DNA of 64,000 nt from Bradyrhizobium lablabi. GTDB taxonomy: Bacteria > Pseudomonadota > Alphaproteobacteria > Rhizobiales > Xanthobacteraceae. Of the stretch, positions 17,433 to 27,425 are shown in pieces; position 1 is the first letter of the stretch; each line of letters opens with the position of its first letter. The notes beneath the pieces are model-generated. The model was given only the letters and a program-made list of their open reading frames with translations. It had not been told where the DNA came from and ran no database searches. Position numbers and translations under genes: made by a program. The DNA lies in contig NZ_JAFCLN010000005.1 in assembly GCF_018129385.1 (NCBI RefSeq), forward strand, positions 124,001-188,000, in the 5' to 3' direction.

Positions 17433-17542
17433 CCGTCATCCTGAGGCGCACGCGTAAGCGTGCCTCGAAGGATAGACGGCCCGCCTGTGGCCGATTCCAT
17501 CCTTCGAGGCCCGCGCTTCGCGCGGGCACCTCAGGATGACGG
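17433..17542. repeat. long palindromic repeat, probable bidirectional terminator
   Basis: About 110 bp bounded by CCGTCATCCTGAGG (17433-17446) and its exact complement CCTCAGGATGACGG (17529-17542), with further self-complementary blocks inside (CGAAGGAT / ATCCTTCG). It lies between two convergent genes. Elements with GTCATCCTGAGG ends are a known-looking interspersed family in Bradyrhizobiaceae. Confidence 0.75.
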
Positions 17543-17561
17543 ATAAGAATTCGCGCGTGGG

Positions 17562-18416
17562 CTACAGCTTCGGCGCGGCGCCCTTTGGCAGGGCGCTGCT
17601 ACCCTGCGTCGCGGCCAGCGCTTCGCTATCGATCGCCGCAGCGCTGATCACGCGCTTGACGTCGAGCAGGGTGAACTCTGCGGTGCCGACCCGGTCGGAC
17701 GCCGTACCTGGCGTGAAATGGGCGCTCAGCACGCCGTCGCAATTGGCGCCCTTGGCGTCATCGAGCAAGCTGTTCAGCGTCCTGTCCTTTGCCAGCGCCC
17801 GCTTGACGACGGCGACGCAGCTGCCGCGCCCGGTGCTGGTGGCATTGAGTTTCAGCGCCATCTTCGGATCGAGCGGCCTGGCGATGGCTTCGACCGCCGC
17901 CGGCTCCTTGTACTTGCCGCCCACCGAGACGATGCTCTTGCCGCGATAGACGTAATACAAATGCTGGTCGCCGACGATCGTCGGTACGCCGTATTTGTCC
18001 ATCACCTGCTTGACCATCTCGGCGATCGACGGCTGCTGGTCCTTTGCGAAGGTCAGGTTGCGCACGACGAAGTAGGCGCGGTTGGCACTGGCAGGCGAAG
18101 AAAAATTGGCCGACAGCGCTTCGCCGGTCTTTGCGCCGGCAGGCGCACTGAAGTTCAGCGCGCTGATGTAGCTGGTGGCGCCGAACTTCTGCTGCTGGAT
18201 GTCGGTTCTGGTGTCGGTGCGGCCCTTGAACGCGGCATCGAAGATGGCGCGGGCCGAGTCGGCGGTGGCCTCTTCCGAAACGCCGAGAATGTCTGGGCGA
18301 AGTTTTCCCGCGAAGGCACTGTCAGGCGTCTTTGCCTGGATGCTTTGGGCTTGCGAAGCTGTGGGCAGGGCAGCCGGAAGAGCAACCGAAATCGCAATCA
18401 GGACGCGGCGAAGCAT
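17562..18416 (-). CDS. exported protein of unknown function
   Basis: Protein of 284 aa with an N-terminal signal peptide (MLRRVLIAISVALPAALPTASQAQ). I do not recognise the family. The mature part is soluble-looking, with a likely alpha/beta domain around residues 40-190 and conserved-looking segments FVVRNLTFAKDQQPS and VMDKYGVPTIVGDQHLYYVY. It contains two cysteines (in GRGSCVAVV and GANCDGV) that could form a disulphide in the periplasm. It diverges from the yfgM-like gene. Confidence 0.6.
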   Translation of the reverse strand: MLRRVLIAISVALPAALPTASQAQSIQAKTPDSAFAGKLRPDILGVSEEATADSARAIFDAAFKGRTDTRTDIQQQKFGATSYISALNFSAPAGAKTGEALSANFSSPASANRAYFVVRNLTFAKDQQPSIAEMVKQVMDKYGVPTIVGDQHLYYVYRGKSIVSVGGKYKEPAAVEAIARPLDPKMALKLNATSTGRGSCVAVVKRALAKDRTLNSLLDDAKGANCDGVLSAHFTPGTASDRVGTAEFTLLDVKRVISAAAIDSEALAATQGSSALPKGAAPKL

Positions 18417-18676
18417 GAATCACCTGCAAAACGAACGAAGGACAACGGACCGGAATACGCCAAATCTTGATCCTCGCTGTCAACGCTGCGGGCCGTTTGT
18501 CACAGGCCGGATTCGCGCTAACCCCCGCTATTAATCATCTCCGGGTAACACCTTGATTGGGCTGGCTTTGCCTTGCCACCGCCATATCGATAGGGTAACG
18601 CCGCCGCGAGACCCGGGCCGGGCGTGTGGCGCCGCCCATTTTTAACGGGCCTTACCGGGGTATGGGATAGCCTTAA

Positions 18677-19330
18677 GTGTCTGAATTATTTGATGAAGTA
18701 GACGAGGATGTACGTCGCGAACAGCTCAAGAAGCTGTGGGACAAGTATTCGCTCTACATCGTCGCCTTGGCCCTGCTGATCGTTGCGGGGGTCGGCGGCT
18801 GGCGCGGCTATGAGTACCTCGAGGCCAAGAAGGCCGCGGAGGCCGGCGCCCTCTTCGACAAGGCCGTGGAACTCTCCGACGCCAACAAGCACGCCGAAGC
18901 GGAAGCAGCCTTTGCCGACCTCGCCGCCAAGGCGCCGCGCGGATATCGCATCCTGGCCCGGCTGCGCACGGCGGCGGAAGCCGCCCACCGCGACAAGCAG
19001 GCCGCGGCAAAAATGTACGACGACATCGCCGCCGACTCGAGTGTCGGCGCGCCCGAGCGCGATCTTGCGCGGATCCGCGCCGCGCAATTGCTGCTGGAGA
19101 CCACACCCTATCCGAACATGCTACAGCGGCTTGAGCCGGCCACCGCCAAGGACGCGACCTTCCGCCATACCGCGCGCGAACTCCTGGCCCTGTCGGCCTG
19201 GCGCGCCAACGATACCGCGGCGACGCGGCAGTGGCTGGACGTGATTGCCAATGATGGCGAGTCGCCGCCGGCCTTGCGCTCGCGCGCGGAAGCGCTGCAA
19301 GCGTTGCTGCCGCCGGTTGCGAAAAGCTGA
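18677..19330 (+). CDS. YfgM-like ancillary SecYEG translocon subunit, tetratricopeptide-like
   Basis: Bitopic inner-membrane protein of 217 aa. A short cytoplasmic acidic segment and REQLKKLWDKY are followed by one transmembrane helix (about 25-45, YIVALALLIVAGVGGW) and a periplasmic TPR_21-type helical domain. In E. coli YfgM binds SecYEG and periplasmic chaperones, and its gene sits with bamB and der; here der lies two genes downstream. Start is GTG 18677. The next gene begins 18 bp after its stop. Confidence 0.82.
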   Translation: MSELFDEVDEDVRREQLKKLWDKYSLYIVALALLIVAGVGGWRGYEYLEAKKAAEAGALFDKAVELSDANKHAEAEAAFADLAAKAPRGYRILARLRTAAEAAHRDKQAAAKMYDDIAADSSVGAPERDLARIRAAQLLLETTPYPNMLQRLEPATAKDATFRHTARELLALSAWRANDTAATRQWLDVIANDGESPPALRSRAEALQALLPPVAKS

Positions 19331-19348
19331 CGGCGGGCTGAGCGGGGC

Positions 19349-19876
19349 ATGACCATGCGCGGATCGAAAAACCTGATCGTCCTGACCGTGCTCGCTGCGC
19401 TTTCCGGCGCGGTGGCCGGTTGCAGCACGGCCAATTTCGATCCGACCGACATGCTCGACTTCCTCGACACCAAGAAGAAGCTTCCGGGCGAACGCAAGCC
19501 GGTCTTCCCCGAAGGCGTGCCGGGCCTCGAGCAGGGCGTGCCAAAGGATCTCTACAAAGGCGCGCGCCAGCAGCAGATCGACGAGCAGAACGCGGCGGCA
19601 GCCGCGGCGGCCGCTCCGCCGCCGGAGCCGCCCCCCGGTGCGAAATCGAAGGGCAGGACCAAGCAGGCTGCCGCGCCCGCTGCGGCACCAGATCCCGACG
19701 CCGCGCCCGCCGACGACGAGAACAGCGTCGCCGCGGCGCCCCCGCCGCCCAAGCCGGCAAAGATTGTACGCCGCCGCACTACCGCGCCGCCGCCCGATTC
19801 GGCTCCGCAGGCGCAGCCGGCGCAGCAGCAATCCGCATTCCCCGCGCCGATGCCGAGCGGCAGTTTCCAGCGCTGA
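19349..19876 (+). CDS. proline/alanine-rich lipoprotein of unknown function
   Basis: Predicted lipoprotein of 175 aa: hydrophobic leader, then lipobox AVAGC with the acylated Cys near residue 25. The opening of the mature part (DPTDMLDFLDTKKKLPGERK) looks like the short N-terminal segment that precedes the beta-propeller in BamB-like proteins of related alphaproteobacteria. Here the propeller is absent, and a low-complexity region rich in Ala, Pro and basic residues fills the rest. It sits between yfgM and der, where bamB is often found. A role at the BAM complex or envelope is inference only. Confidence 0.65.
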   Translation: MTMRGSKNLIVLTVLAALSGAVAGCSTANFDPTDMLDFLDTKKKLPGERKPVFPEGVPGLEQGVPKDLYKGARQQQIDEQNAAAAAAAAPPPEPPPGAKSKGRTKQAAAPAAAPDPDAAPADDENSVAAAPPPPKPAKIVRRRTTAPPPDSAPQAQPAQQQSAFPAPMPSGSFQR

Positions 19877-19930
19877 ATTTCGCTGCCGTTGCATTGACAC
19901 GCCCGTGCTGACGGGTGATTCGGATTTTGT

Positions 19931-21310
19931 ATGTCCTTTACGATTGCCATCATCGGCCGGCCCAATGTCGGAAAGTCGACGCTGTTCAATCGGCTGGTCG
20001 GGCAAAAACTCGCGCTGGTCGATGACGAGCCCGGCGTCACCCGCGACCGCCGCGAGGGCCAGGCGCGGCTTGGCGATCTCCGCTTCACCATCATCGATAC
20101 CGCCGGCCTCGACGAGGGCACGAAGGGCTCGCTGACCGCGCGGATGCAGGAGCAGACCGAGACCGCAATCGAGCTTGCCGACGCCTTGATGTTCGTGATC
20201 GACGCGCGCGTCGGCTTGACCCCGAACGACCGCGCTTTTGCCGATTTCGCCCGCCGCGCCAACAAGCCGGTGGTGCTGGTCGCCAACAAGGCCGAAGGCA
20301 AGCACGGCGAGTTGGGCGCAATGGAATCCTACGCGCTTGGCCTGGGCGATCCCGTACAGATTTCCGCCGAGCATGGCGAGGGCATGGGCGAACTCTACGA
20401 TGCGCTGGCCGCGCTGATGCCTGAGCCGGCCGAGGACGATGAAGAGGCCGAAGACGACGAGATCTCGGAAGAGGAGATTGCCACCCGGCCGATCCGCGTT
20501 GCGATCGTCGGCCGTCCCAATGCCGGCAAATCGACGCTGATCAATCACCTGCTGGGCGAGGAGCGGCTGTTGACCAGCCCTGAAGCCGGCACCACGCGCG
20601 ATTCCATCGCGGTCGAGATCACCTGGCAGGGCCGCGATTTTCGCGTGTTCGATACCGCGGGCCTGCGGCGCCGCTCGCGGATCGAGGAAAAGCTGGAAAA
20701 GCTTTCGGTGGCGGACGCGCTGCGCGCAGTGCGCTTTGCCGAGGTCGTCGTGCTGATGATGCACGCGCAGAACAAGTTCGAGGAGCAGGACCTTCGCATC
20801 GCCGACCTGATCGAGCGCGAGGGCCGCGCGATCGTGCTGGCGGTCAACAAATGGGATCTGGTGGAGAAGAAGGGCGGGCTCATCTCCGGACTGCGCACCG
20901 ACGCCGATCATTGGCTGCCCCAAGTCAAGGGCGCACCGATCGTGGCCGTATCCGGGCTGATGGGCGAGGGCATCGATCGCCTGATGACGGCGATCCAGGA
21001 GGCCTACGCCGTCTGGAACAAGCGCGTGCCGACGGCGGCCCTCAATCGCTGGTTCGAACAGGCAATCAGCGCCAATCCGCCGCCGGCGGTATCCGGGCGG
21101 CGGCTGAAGCTGAACTACATCACGCAGACCAAGGCGCGGCCGCCGAGCTTCGTGCTGTTCTGCTCGCGGGCTGACGCGGTGCCGCAATCCTATCTGCGCT
21201 ATCTCACCAACTCGCTGCGCGAGGCGTTCGAGCTGCCCGGCACGCCCGTGCGCATTACCCTGCGCGAAAAAGCCAATCCGTTCGCGCACAAGCGCAAGCG
21301 CCCGTCATGA
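19931..21310 (+). CDS. der: ribosome biogenesis GTPase Der (EngA)
   Basis: Essential GTPase for 50S ribosome assembly, 459 aa, with two consecutive G domains. The first G1 is GRPNVGKS (9-16) with DTAGL at 56-60. The second G1 is GRPNAGKS (194-201) with its own DTAGL. An acidic linker [15 protein letters not shown] (167-182) joins them, and a KH-like domain ends in a basic tail. The last codons overlap the start of the following MFS gene (ATGA at 21307-21310). Confidence 0.97.
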   Translation: MSFTIAIIGRPNVGKSTLFNRLVGQKLALVDDEPGVTRDRREGQARLGDLRFTIIDTAGLDEGTKGSLTARMQEQTETAIELADALMFVIDARVGLTPNDRAFADFARRANKPVVLVANKAEGKHGELGAMESYALGLGDPVQISAEHGEGMGELYDALAALMPEPAEDDEEAEDDEISEEEIATRPIRVAIVGRPNAGKSTLINHLLGEERLLTSPEAGTTRDSIAVEITWQGRDFRVFDTAGLRRRSRIEEKLEKLSVADALRAVRFAEVVVLMMHAQNKFEEQDLRIADLIEREGRAIVLAVNKWDLVEKKGGLISGLRTDADHWLPQVKGAPIVAVSGLMGEGIDRLMTAIQEAYAVWNKRVPTAALNRWFEQAISANPPPAVSGRRLKLNYITQTKARPPSFVLFCSRADAVPQSYLRYLTNSLREAFELPGTPVRITLREKANPFAHKRKRPS

Positions 21311-22557
21311 GCGAAAGCGAGCAGGCCAATCCCGTCGAGGCGGCGGCGCCACGCGGAGCGGCGGTCGTTTTCATCTTCATCACGATCCTGCTCGATACGC
21401 TGGCGCTCGGCCTGATCATTCCGGTCCTGCCAAAGCTGATCGAGAGCTTTGTCGACAACGACACCGCAAGCGCGGCGCGCATCTTTGGCCTGTTCGGCAC
21501 CGCCTGGGCGCTGATGCAGTTTTTCTTTTCGCCGATCCTGGGCGCGCTGTCCGACCGCTTCGGGCGGCGGCCGGTGGTGCTGCTTTCCAACCTCGGCACG
21601 GCTCTGGACTATGTGCTGATGGCGCTGGCGCCTTCGCTCCTGTGGCTGTTCGTCGGACGCGTCATTTCCGGCATCACCACGGCGAGCATCTCCACTGCCT
21701 TTGCCTATATCGCCGATATCACGGCGCCCGCGCAGCGGGCAGCGGTGTTCGGCAAGATCGGTGTCGCGTTCGGTGCGGGGTTCATCCTCGGCCCGGCGCT
21801 CGGCGGCCTGCTCGGCGATTCTGATCCGCGGCTGCCGTTCTGGGTGGCGGCGGGTTTGAGCTTTGCCAACACGCTCTACGGCTTCTTCATCCTGCCGGAA
21901 TCGCTGCCGAAAGAACGGCGTTCGGCGTGGCGCTGGAAAAGCGCCAATCCGGTCGGCGCGCTGCGTCTGCTTGCCTCCGACCGCATCCTCGCGGGATTGT
22001 CGCTGGCCAATTTCTTCGGGCAGCTTGCCCATGTGGTGCTGCCGTCGGTGTTCGTGCTGTATGCGAGCTATCGTTATGGCTGGGATGCAAAGACCGTCGG
22101 GCTCACGCTCGCGCTGGTCGGCATCTGCTCGATGGTGGTGCAGGGCGGGGCGATCGGGCCGATCGTGACGCGCTTCGGCGAGCGGCGCGCGCTCTTCCTG
22201 GGGCTCGCCTGCGGCGCGGCCGGCTTCTTCATCTATGCCGCGGCCCCGAGCGGCCCGTTGTTCTGGCTCGGCATACCCGTGATGTCGCTGTGGGGTGTGG
22301 CGGGCGCGGCCGTGCAGGCGATCATGACGCGGCTGGTTTCGCCGGAGCGGCAGGGCCAGTTGCAGGGCGCCACCAACAGCGTCAACAGCATGGCGCAACT
22401 GCTGGGGCCTTTCCTGTTCACGCTGTCGTTTGCCTATTTCATCGGCGAGACGGCGCCGTTCAAGCTGCCGGGTGCGCCATTCTTTCTGGCGTCGGTGCTC
22501 CTCGTGTTGGCGCTGCTTGTTTCGATGCGAACGCTCGCAGGAAGCCGTCACAACTAG
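21307..22557 (+). CDS. MFS transporter, TetA/TCR-like drug exporter
   Basis: Twelve-helix inner-membrane antiporter of 416 aa. The first membrane span reads [20 protein letters not shown], and the MFS motif A between helices 2 and 3 is [14 protein letters not shown]; both closely follow tetracycline-resistance exporters of the TCR class. Many chromosomal homologues lack tetracycline activity, so the substrate is open. The gene starts on the ATGA overlap with der and should be translated from the same mRNA. Confidence 0.85.
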   Translation: MSESEQANPVEAAAPRGAAVVFIFITILLDTLALGLIIPVLPKLIESFVDNDTASAARIFGLFGTAWALMQFFFSPILGALSDRFGRRPVVLLSNLGTALDYVLMALAPSLLWLFVGRVISGITTASISTAFAYIADITAPAQRAAVFGKIGVAFGAGFILGPALGGLLGDSDPRLPFWVAAGLSFANTLYGFFILPESLPKERRSAWRWKSANPVGALRLLASDRILAGLSLANFFGQLAHVVLPSVFVLYASYRYGWDAKTVGLTLALVGICSMVVQGGAIGPIVTRFGERRALFLGLACGAAGFFIYAAAPSGPLFWLGIPVMSLWGVAGAAVQAIMTRLVSPERQGQLQGATNSVNSMAQLLGPFLFTLSFAYFIGETAPFKLPGAPFFLASVLLVLALLVSMRTLAGSRHN

Positions 22558-22735
22558 CCGGCGGGTTCCATCGATGGAACGCGTATGAATATAAGTATTT
22601 TCCCCGTGCTCGTTTTAATTGTTTGGAAATCATATTTTCCGAATTTTCCCGTGAGCTTGCCGCGGACGATGTGCCCTTGAAGCAGCGTCGCTCCGCAGGT
22701 TGGTTCCGCAATTTCAACGCTCACCGAGCATCTGC

Positions 22736-24085
22736 ATGACCCGCCAGGACGACAGCCACATCCGCCTCCAATTCAACCGCATCGACGACGCAACCGCCGC
22801 GGCCTTGCGAGAAGCCAGGTCATTCGTTCTTGAAAGGATGTCGGGGATACTCGACAATTTCTACAAGCATGTCGGACGCTTCCAGCAAACGTCGGCCTTC
22901 TTCAAGTCGGAGGCGAGCATGTGGCATGCCAAGGAGATGCAGCTCAAGCATTGGGGCATCATCCTCGAAGGCAACTTCAACGAAGCCTACATGACCTCGG
23001 TGACGCGGATCGGCGAGGTTCATAACACGCTTGGGCTCGAGCCTCGATGGTACATCGGCGGCTACAACGCCCTGATCTCGGATCTGATCAAGTGCATTGC
23101 ACTGGATTATCCCGTCGGGCGCTTTCAGCGGAATGCGCAGCAAAAGAAAGCTGAAATCCAGGCGGCGGTCGTCAAGGCGGCCATGCTGGACATGGATCTC
23201 GCGATATCCGTCTATATCGAAGCGGGCCGTCGCGAGCGGCGCGCCGTCTTGGAGCGGCTCGCGGGCGAGTTCGAGGCCAAGGTAGGCGGTGTGGTCGGCG
23301 TCGTCGCTTCATCTGCAACGGAACTTCAGTCCGCGGCGAAGACCATGCGAGCGGCGACGAGTCAGACCACCGAGCGGTCCGACGCGGTGACGAGGGCGGC
23401 CGGAGAAGCGCTGGGCAGCGTCAATGCGGTGGCGTCCGCCGCCGAGGAGCTGAGCGGCTCGATCGCCGAAATCAGCCGGCGCGTTCAGGACTCCACGAAC
23501 ATCGCGAACAAGGCGGCCCAGGGCGCCGATGAGGCCGGCAAATCGATCGATCGCCTTTCGGAGGCTGCGCAAAAGATCGGCGCGATCGTCGACCTCATCA
23601 CCAATATCGCGTCCCAGACCAACCTGCTTGCGCTCAATGCCACGATCGAGGCGGCGCGTGCGGGGGAGGCCGGTAGGGGGTTCGCGGTGGTCGCCTCGGA
23701 GGTGAAGGGCCTGGCAGAACAGACCGCAAAGGCCACTTCCGAGATCGCGACCCAGATCGGCGACATTCAGCAATCGACCTCGGATTCGGTTTTGACGATC
23801 CGCAGCGTCACCGACGTCATCCGGAACATGTCGGAAGTGTCGACGGCGATCGCCTCCGCAGTGGAAGAGCAGAATGCAGCGACCACGGAAATCTCGCGCA
23901 GCGCCCAGTCGGCCGCCGGCGGCACGACCGGCGTATCCACCAACATCAAAGGCGTGAGCGCCGCCGCGCAAGAGGCGGGAGCGACCGCTTCGAACGTGCT
24001 CTCGGCCGCCGGCGAGCTGTCGCGCCAGTCGGAGATGTTGCGCGCCGAGGTCGCACAGTTCCTCAAGACGGTGCGGGCGGCCTGA
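22736..24085 (+). CDS. globin-coupled methyl-accepting chemotaxis protein (HemAT-like)
   Basis: Soluble oxygen-sensor chemoreceptor of 449 aa. Residues 1-170 form a protoglobin sensor; the segment [20 protein letters not shown] (91-110) is the conserved haem-pocket region and H96 is the likely proximal haem ligand. The rest is a methyl-accepting signalling domain whose hairpin tip reads [20 protein letters not shown] and continues [20 protein letters not shown], the CheA/CheW contact. No transmembrane helix exists, so it should be cytoplasmic. No che genes are nearby. ATG 22736 was chosen because the globin domain begins immediately. Confidence 0.9.
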   Translation: MTRQDDSHIRLQFNRIDDATAAALREARSFVLERMSGILDNFYKHVGRFQQTSAFFKSEASMWHAKEMQLKHWGIILEGNFNEAYMTSVTRIGEVHNTLGLEPRWYIGGYNALISDLIKCIALDYPVGRFQRNAQQKKAEIQAAVVKAAMLDMDLAISVYIEAGRRERRAVLERLAGEFEAKVGGVVGVVASSATELQSAAKTMRAATSQTTERSDAVTRAAGEALGSVNAVASAAEELSGSIAEISRRVQDSTNIANKAAQGADEAGKSIDRLSEAAQKIGAIVDLITNIASQTNLLALNATIEAARAGEAGRGFAVVASEVKGLAEQTAKATSEIATQIGDIQQSTSDSVLTIRSVTDVIRNMSEVSTAIASAVEEQNAATTEISRSAQSAAGGTTGVSTNIKGVSAAAQEAGATASNVLSAAGELSRQSEMLRAEVAQFLKTVRAA

Positions 24086-24250
24086 TTCAGGGAAGAAGAT
24101 GCGCGCGCGATCCGGGCTTGTTACCCATGATCGCGGCAATCTGCATGGCTTGATCACGATCGTGCCTATTCGAAACGCCTCCCGGCATCGCGCCTTGTTT
24201 GAGACCCCTCTGCCGGTTACACCGGCTGCGGAGTACAGCCGGAGGCGCCC

Positions 24251-25987
24251 ATGCAGATCGACAATGTCGCCGACCTGATCGCGGAAACCCTGATCCAGGC
24301 CGGCGTGAAGCGCATGTTCGGCGTGGTCGGCGACAGCCTGAACGGCCTGACCGAAGCGCTGCGCAAGCGCAAGACGATCCAATGGGTGCATGTCCGCCAT
24401 GAGGAGGTCGCTGCGTTTGCGGCGGCCGGCGAGTCGCAAGTCACCGGCCAGCTCGCGGTCTGCGCGGGATCGTGCGGGCCGGGCAATCTTCATCTGATCA
24501 ACGGCCTGTTCGACGCCCATCGCAGCCGTACGCCGGTGCTGGCGATTGCGGCGCATATTCCTTCCGCCGAGATCGGCGGCGGTTATTTTCAGGAGACGCA
24601 CCCGCAGGACCTGTTCCGGGAATGCAGCCACTATTGCGAGCTGGTTTCGGACCCTTCGCAACTGCCCTACATGCTGGAAAATGCGATCCGCGCTGCGGTC
24701 GGCCGTCGCGGCGTGGCGGTGCTGGTGCTCCCTGGCGACGTTGCGCTGAAGAAGGCACCTGGCCGGGGCATTTCGCCGAATGCCGGGCTGCTGCCGGCAG
24801 CGCCGGTGGTTGTACCGGCCGAGACCGAACTGGCCGCATTGGCCGCGCTGCTTAATGATGCGAGGCGCGTGACGCTGTTCTGCGGCCGTGGCTGCGCGGG
24901 CGCCCATGCCGGCCTGATGCGACTGGCGGAGAAGCTCAAGAGCCCGATCGTGCATGCGCTCGGCGGCAAGGAGCATGTCGAGTTCGACAATCCCTACGAC
25001 GTCGGCATGACCGGCTTCATCGGCTTCTCGTCGGGCTACGCCGCCATGCACGCCTGCGACGTGCTGCTGATGCTCGGGACGGATTTTCCCTACAAGCAGT
25101 TTTTCCCGAGCGACGCCAAAATCGCGCAGGTCGATATTCGTCCCGAGAATGTCGGCCGCCGCTGCAAGCTCGATCTCGGCCTTGTCGGCGATGTCGGCGC
25201 CACGATCGAGGCGTTGCTGCCGAAACTGACCGGCAAGAGCGATAGCAAGCATCTCGATGCCGCCGTGGCGCATTACAAGAAGGCGCGCGCCGGGCTCGAC
25301 GAATTGGCGCGCGGCACCCCCGGCAACAAGCCGATCCATCCGCAATATCTGGCGCGGCTGCTCAGCGAGAAGGCGTCCGACGATGCGGTCTTCACCGCCG
25401 ATGTCGGCACGCCGACGGTCTGGGCCGCGCGCTATCTCACGATGAACGGCCGCCGTCGCCTGCTGGGCTCATGGGTGCACGGCTCGATGGCCAACGCCAT
25501 GGCGCATGCGATCGGCGCGCAGGCGGCCCAGCCGAAGCGGCAGGTGGTGTCGATGTCGGGCGACGGCGGTTTTGCCATGCTGATGGGCGACCTCATCACG
25601 CTGAAGCAGATGAAGCTGCCGGTGAAGGTGGTGATCTTCAACAACGGCGTGCTCGGCTTCGTCGCGCTCGAGATGAAGGCGGCCGGATTGGTCGAGACCG
25701 GCGTCGATCTGGAAAACCCGGATTTTGCCGCGATGGCCCGTGCCATGGGCATTCACGGGGTCAGGGTCGACGATCCCGGCGCCCTGCCGAAGGCGATCGG
25801 CGAGGTCTTTGCCCATGACGGGCCGGCGGTGCTCGACGTCGTGACCGCCAAGCAGGAATTGTCGATGCCGCCGACGATCACCGCCGAACAGGTCAAGGGC
25901 TTTAGCCTGTGGATCCTGCGGGCCGTGATGAGCGGCCGCGGCGACGAGGTTCTCGATCTCGCCAAGACCAACCTGCTTTCGCGCTGA
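24251..25987 (+). CDS. poxB: thiamine-diphosphate enzyme, pyruvate dehydrogenase (quinone) PoxB-like
   Basis: Peripheral membrane flavoenzyme of 578 aa that oxidises pyruvate to acetate and CO2, passing electrons to quinone. Near-canonical PoxB blocks are [29 protein letters not shown] (with the ThDP-activating Glu), [20 protein letters not shown] and [20 protein letters not shown]. The C-terminal ThDP motif is [12 protein letters not shown]. The C-terminal end [18 protein letters not shown] resembles the lipid-activated membrane-binding helix of E. coli PoxB. It converges on the HxlR gene with a 17-bp gap. Confidence 0.9.
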   Translation: MQIDNVADLIAETLIQAGVKRMFGVVGDSLNGLTEALRKRKTIQWVHVRHEEVAAFAAAGESQVTGQLAVCAGSCGPGNLHLINGLFDAHRSRTPVLAIAAHIPSAEIGGGYFQETHPQDLFRECSHYCELVSDPSQLPYMLENAIRAAVGRRGVAVLVLPGDVALKKAPGRGISPNAGLLPAAPVVVPAETELAALAALLNDARRVTLFCGRGCAGAHAGLMRLAEKLKSPIVHALGGKEHVEFDNPYDVGMTGFIGFSSGYAAMHACDVLLMLGTDFPYKQFFPSDAKIAQVDIRPENVGRRCKLDLGLVGDVGATIEALLPKLTGKSDSKHLDAAVAHYKKARAGLDELARGTPGNKPIHPQYLARLLSEKASDDAVFTADVGTPTVWAARYLTMNGRRRLLGSWVHGSMANAMAHAIGAQAAQPKRQVVSMSGDGGFAMLMGDLITLKQMKLPVKVVIFNNGVLGFVALEMKAAGLVETGVDLENPDFAAMARAMGIHGVRVDDPGALPKAIGEVFAHDGPAVLDVVTAKQELSMPPTITAEQVKGFSLWILRAVMSGRGDEVLDLAKTNLLSR

Positions 25988-26004
25988 GAACCCGGCGGGC
26001 CTGA

Positions 26005-26481
26005 CTACGCCTCGCTCGCGGCGGGCGATTGCGGCGCGCCGGGGCCGGGATGGGTGTGAACCTGCTTCGCAGAGAGCGGCTCACCGCATTCGGAGCAGAT
26101 CATCACCGGATCGAAAAAATTTCCGCAATTCTTGTGCTGATGGAGCAGGGGCCTGCCACGCTCGTCGACCATGTGGGTGTCGCCCCAATGCACGATCGAC
26201 ATCACGATCGGATATAGATCGAGCCCGCGCTGCGTGAGGATGTATTCGTAGCGCGCCGGACGATCCTGGTACTTCACCTTCCGCAACACGCCGAACTTCA
26301 CGAATTTCTTGAGCCGGTCCGCGAGCAGGTGCCGCGTGATCGACAGCCGCGACTGGAATTCCTCGAAGCGGCGGACGCGCAGGAAACATTCGCGCAGCAC
26401 CAGCAGGCTCCAGCGGTCGCCGATCACCGCAACGGTCCGCGCCAGCGAGCATTGCTCGTCCTCAAGGGTGTCCCATCTCAT
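26005..26481 (-). CDS. HxlR family transcriptional regulator
   Basis: Winged-helix DNA-binding protein of 158 aa. HxlR features are CSLARTVAVIGDRWSLLVLR at the N-terminus and a recognition-helix region FEEFQSRLSITRHLLADRL, followed by the wing and QRGLDLYPIVMSIVHWGD. A C-terminal addition carries Cys residues (KNCGNFF, MICSECGEPL) that could bind a metal. The gene is divergent from the HCCA-isomerase-like gene, and the 197-bp space between them holds inverted repeats, so it may control that cluster or itself (inference). Confidence 0.88.
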   Translation of the reverse strand: MRWDTLEDEQCSLARTVAVIGDRWSLLVLRECFLRVRRFEEFQSRLSITRHLLADRLKKFVKFGVLRKVKYQDRPARYEYILTQRGLDLYPIVMSIVHWGDTHMVDERGRPLLHQHKNCGNFFDPVMICSECGEPLSAKQVHTHPGPGAPQSPAASEA

Positions 26482-26529
26482 CTCAACTCTCCGCGAGCCT
26501 CATCCCGCCAACCAATACGACATAACATA

Positions 26530-26563
26530 TTGCATTCCAAATAGGAATTAACACGGGATGCAA
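26530..26563. promoter_or_regulatory. inverted repeats in HxlR/isomerase divergent promoter
   Basis: TTGCAT (26530-26535) is matched by ATGCAA (26558-26563), and inside it ATTCC (26534-26538) by GGAAT (26544-26548). The AT-rich dyad lies about 50-80 bp upstream of the HxlR start and is a plausible binding site for that regulator. The match is short. Confidence 0.35.
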
Positions 26564-26604
26564 AACCGACCAATGTTCGACACGTGCTTGTGCAAGCGCT
26601 ACGA

Positions 26605-26633
26605 TTGACAGTTCTTTTTTAGAACGATATCGT
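26605..26633 (+). promoter_or_regulatory. promoter with two palindromes before the isomerase-ligase-SDR cluster
   Basis: A consensus -35 TTGACA (26605-26610) is followed immediately by a perfect dyad GTTCT-TTTTT-AGAAC (26611-26625) and by the perfect 10-bp palindrome ACGATATCGT (26624-26633), which covers the expected -10 position. Operator-like dyads between and over the promoter elements indicate repression by a dimeric regulator. The regulator identity is unknown. Confidence 0.5.
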
Positions 26634-26678
26634 CCCCTCAATGCCGATGTCCATTCGGCTCACACGACGGGGATGCGC

Positions 26679-27344
26679 ATGGCCGCTGATGCAGGTCTCA
26701 AGGTTCAATTCCTGTTCGATTTCGGAAGCCCGAACGCCTATCTCGCGGCAAAGGTCATTCCGGAGGTGGAGAAGCGGACCGGAGTTCGTTTCGACCACGT
26801 GCCGGTGCTGCTCGGCGGCATCTACAAGCTGACGGGCAATTCTTCGCCCGCCGACTATCTCAAGGGCATCAAGAACAAGCGCGAGCAGATGGGCCGGGAG
26901 ACCGAGCGCTTCATCCGCAAGCACGGCATCACGACCTTCCGCAACAATCCGTTCTTTCCCGTCAACACGCTGCAATTGATGCGTGGCGCGGTTGCCGCGC
27001 AGGCCGAGGGGCTGTTCTGGCCGTACTTCCACGCCGTCTATCATCACATGTGGGAAGAGCCGAAGAAGATGGACGACCCCGCGGTGATGATATCTGCGTT
27101 GCAGGCGTCCGGCATCGACGCGGCGCGGATCGCAGCGAAATCGCAGGAGCCCGCGATCAAGGGCCGGCTGGTGCAGCTCACGGAAGATGCGGTCGCGCGC
27201 GGCGCCTTCGGCTCGCCGACCTTCTTCGTCGGCGGCGAGATGTTCTTCGGCAAGGATCAGCTTCGCGACGTCGAGGAGGAAATTCTGGCGCAATTGCCCG
27301 CACGGGGCGGGCGCGAAGCGATGCGGGCGGGCGCCGCGTCCTGA
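26679..27344 (+). CDS. DsbA-fold GST-kappa / 2-hydroxychromene-2-carboxylate isomerase-like protein
   Basis: Thioredoxin-fold protein of 221 aa without a signal peptide, so cytoplasmic. The active-site loop is FDFGSPNAYLA: a Ser takes the place of the Cys-X-X-Cys of DsbA, as in GST-kappa and HCCA isomerases, which use glutathione. The later GAFGSPTFFVGGEMFFGKDQL is the conserved cis-Pro and C-terminal region. HCCA isomerases act in naphthalene-type aromatic breakdown, but many relatives have other roles. ATG 26679 (GGGG at 26669-26672) was preferred to ATG 26673. An acyl-CoA ligase and an SDR follow. Confidence 0.8.
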   Translation: MAADAGLKVQFLFDFGSPNAYLAAKVIPEVEKRTGVRFDHVPVLLGGIYKLTGNSSPADYLKGIKNKREQMGRETERFIRKHGITTFRNNPFFPVNTLQLMRGAVAAQAEGLFWPYFHAVYHHMWEEPKKMDDPAVMISALQASGIDAARIAAKSQEPAIKGRLVQLTEDAVARGAFGSPTFFVGGEMFFGKDQLRDVEEEILAQLPARGGREAMRAGAAS

Positions 27345-27425
27345 TCTTCGGGCTGCTCGTTCGGAGGAGCCGCATCAGCAGCAAAACAAAGAAGGGCGAA
27401 TGGCTCATTGGCGAGGGAGGGAATG

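Noticed and set aside
19121..21289. 722-codon minus-strand open frame opposite der
   Set aside because: Shadow of der on the other strand; no start signal or recognisable motif.
23309..25345. 678-codon minus-strand open frame opposite the chemoreceptor and poxB
   Set aside because: It spans two real genes and their spacer on the other strand and has only low-complexity Arg/Ala/Asp sequence.
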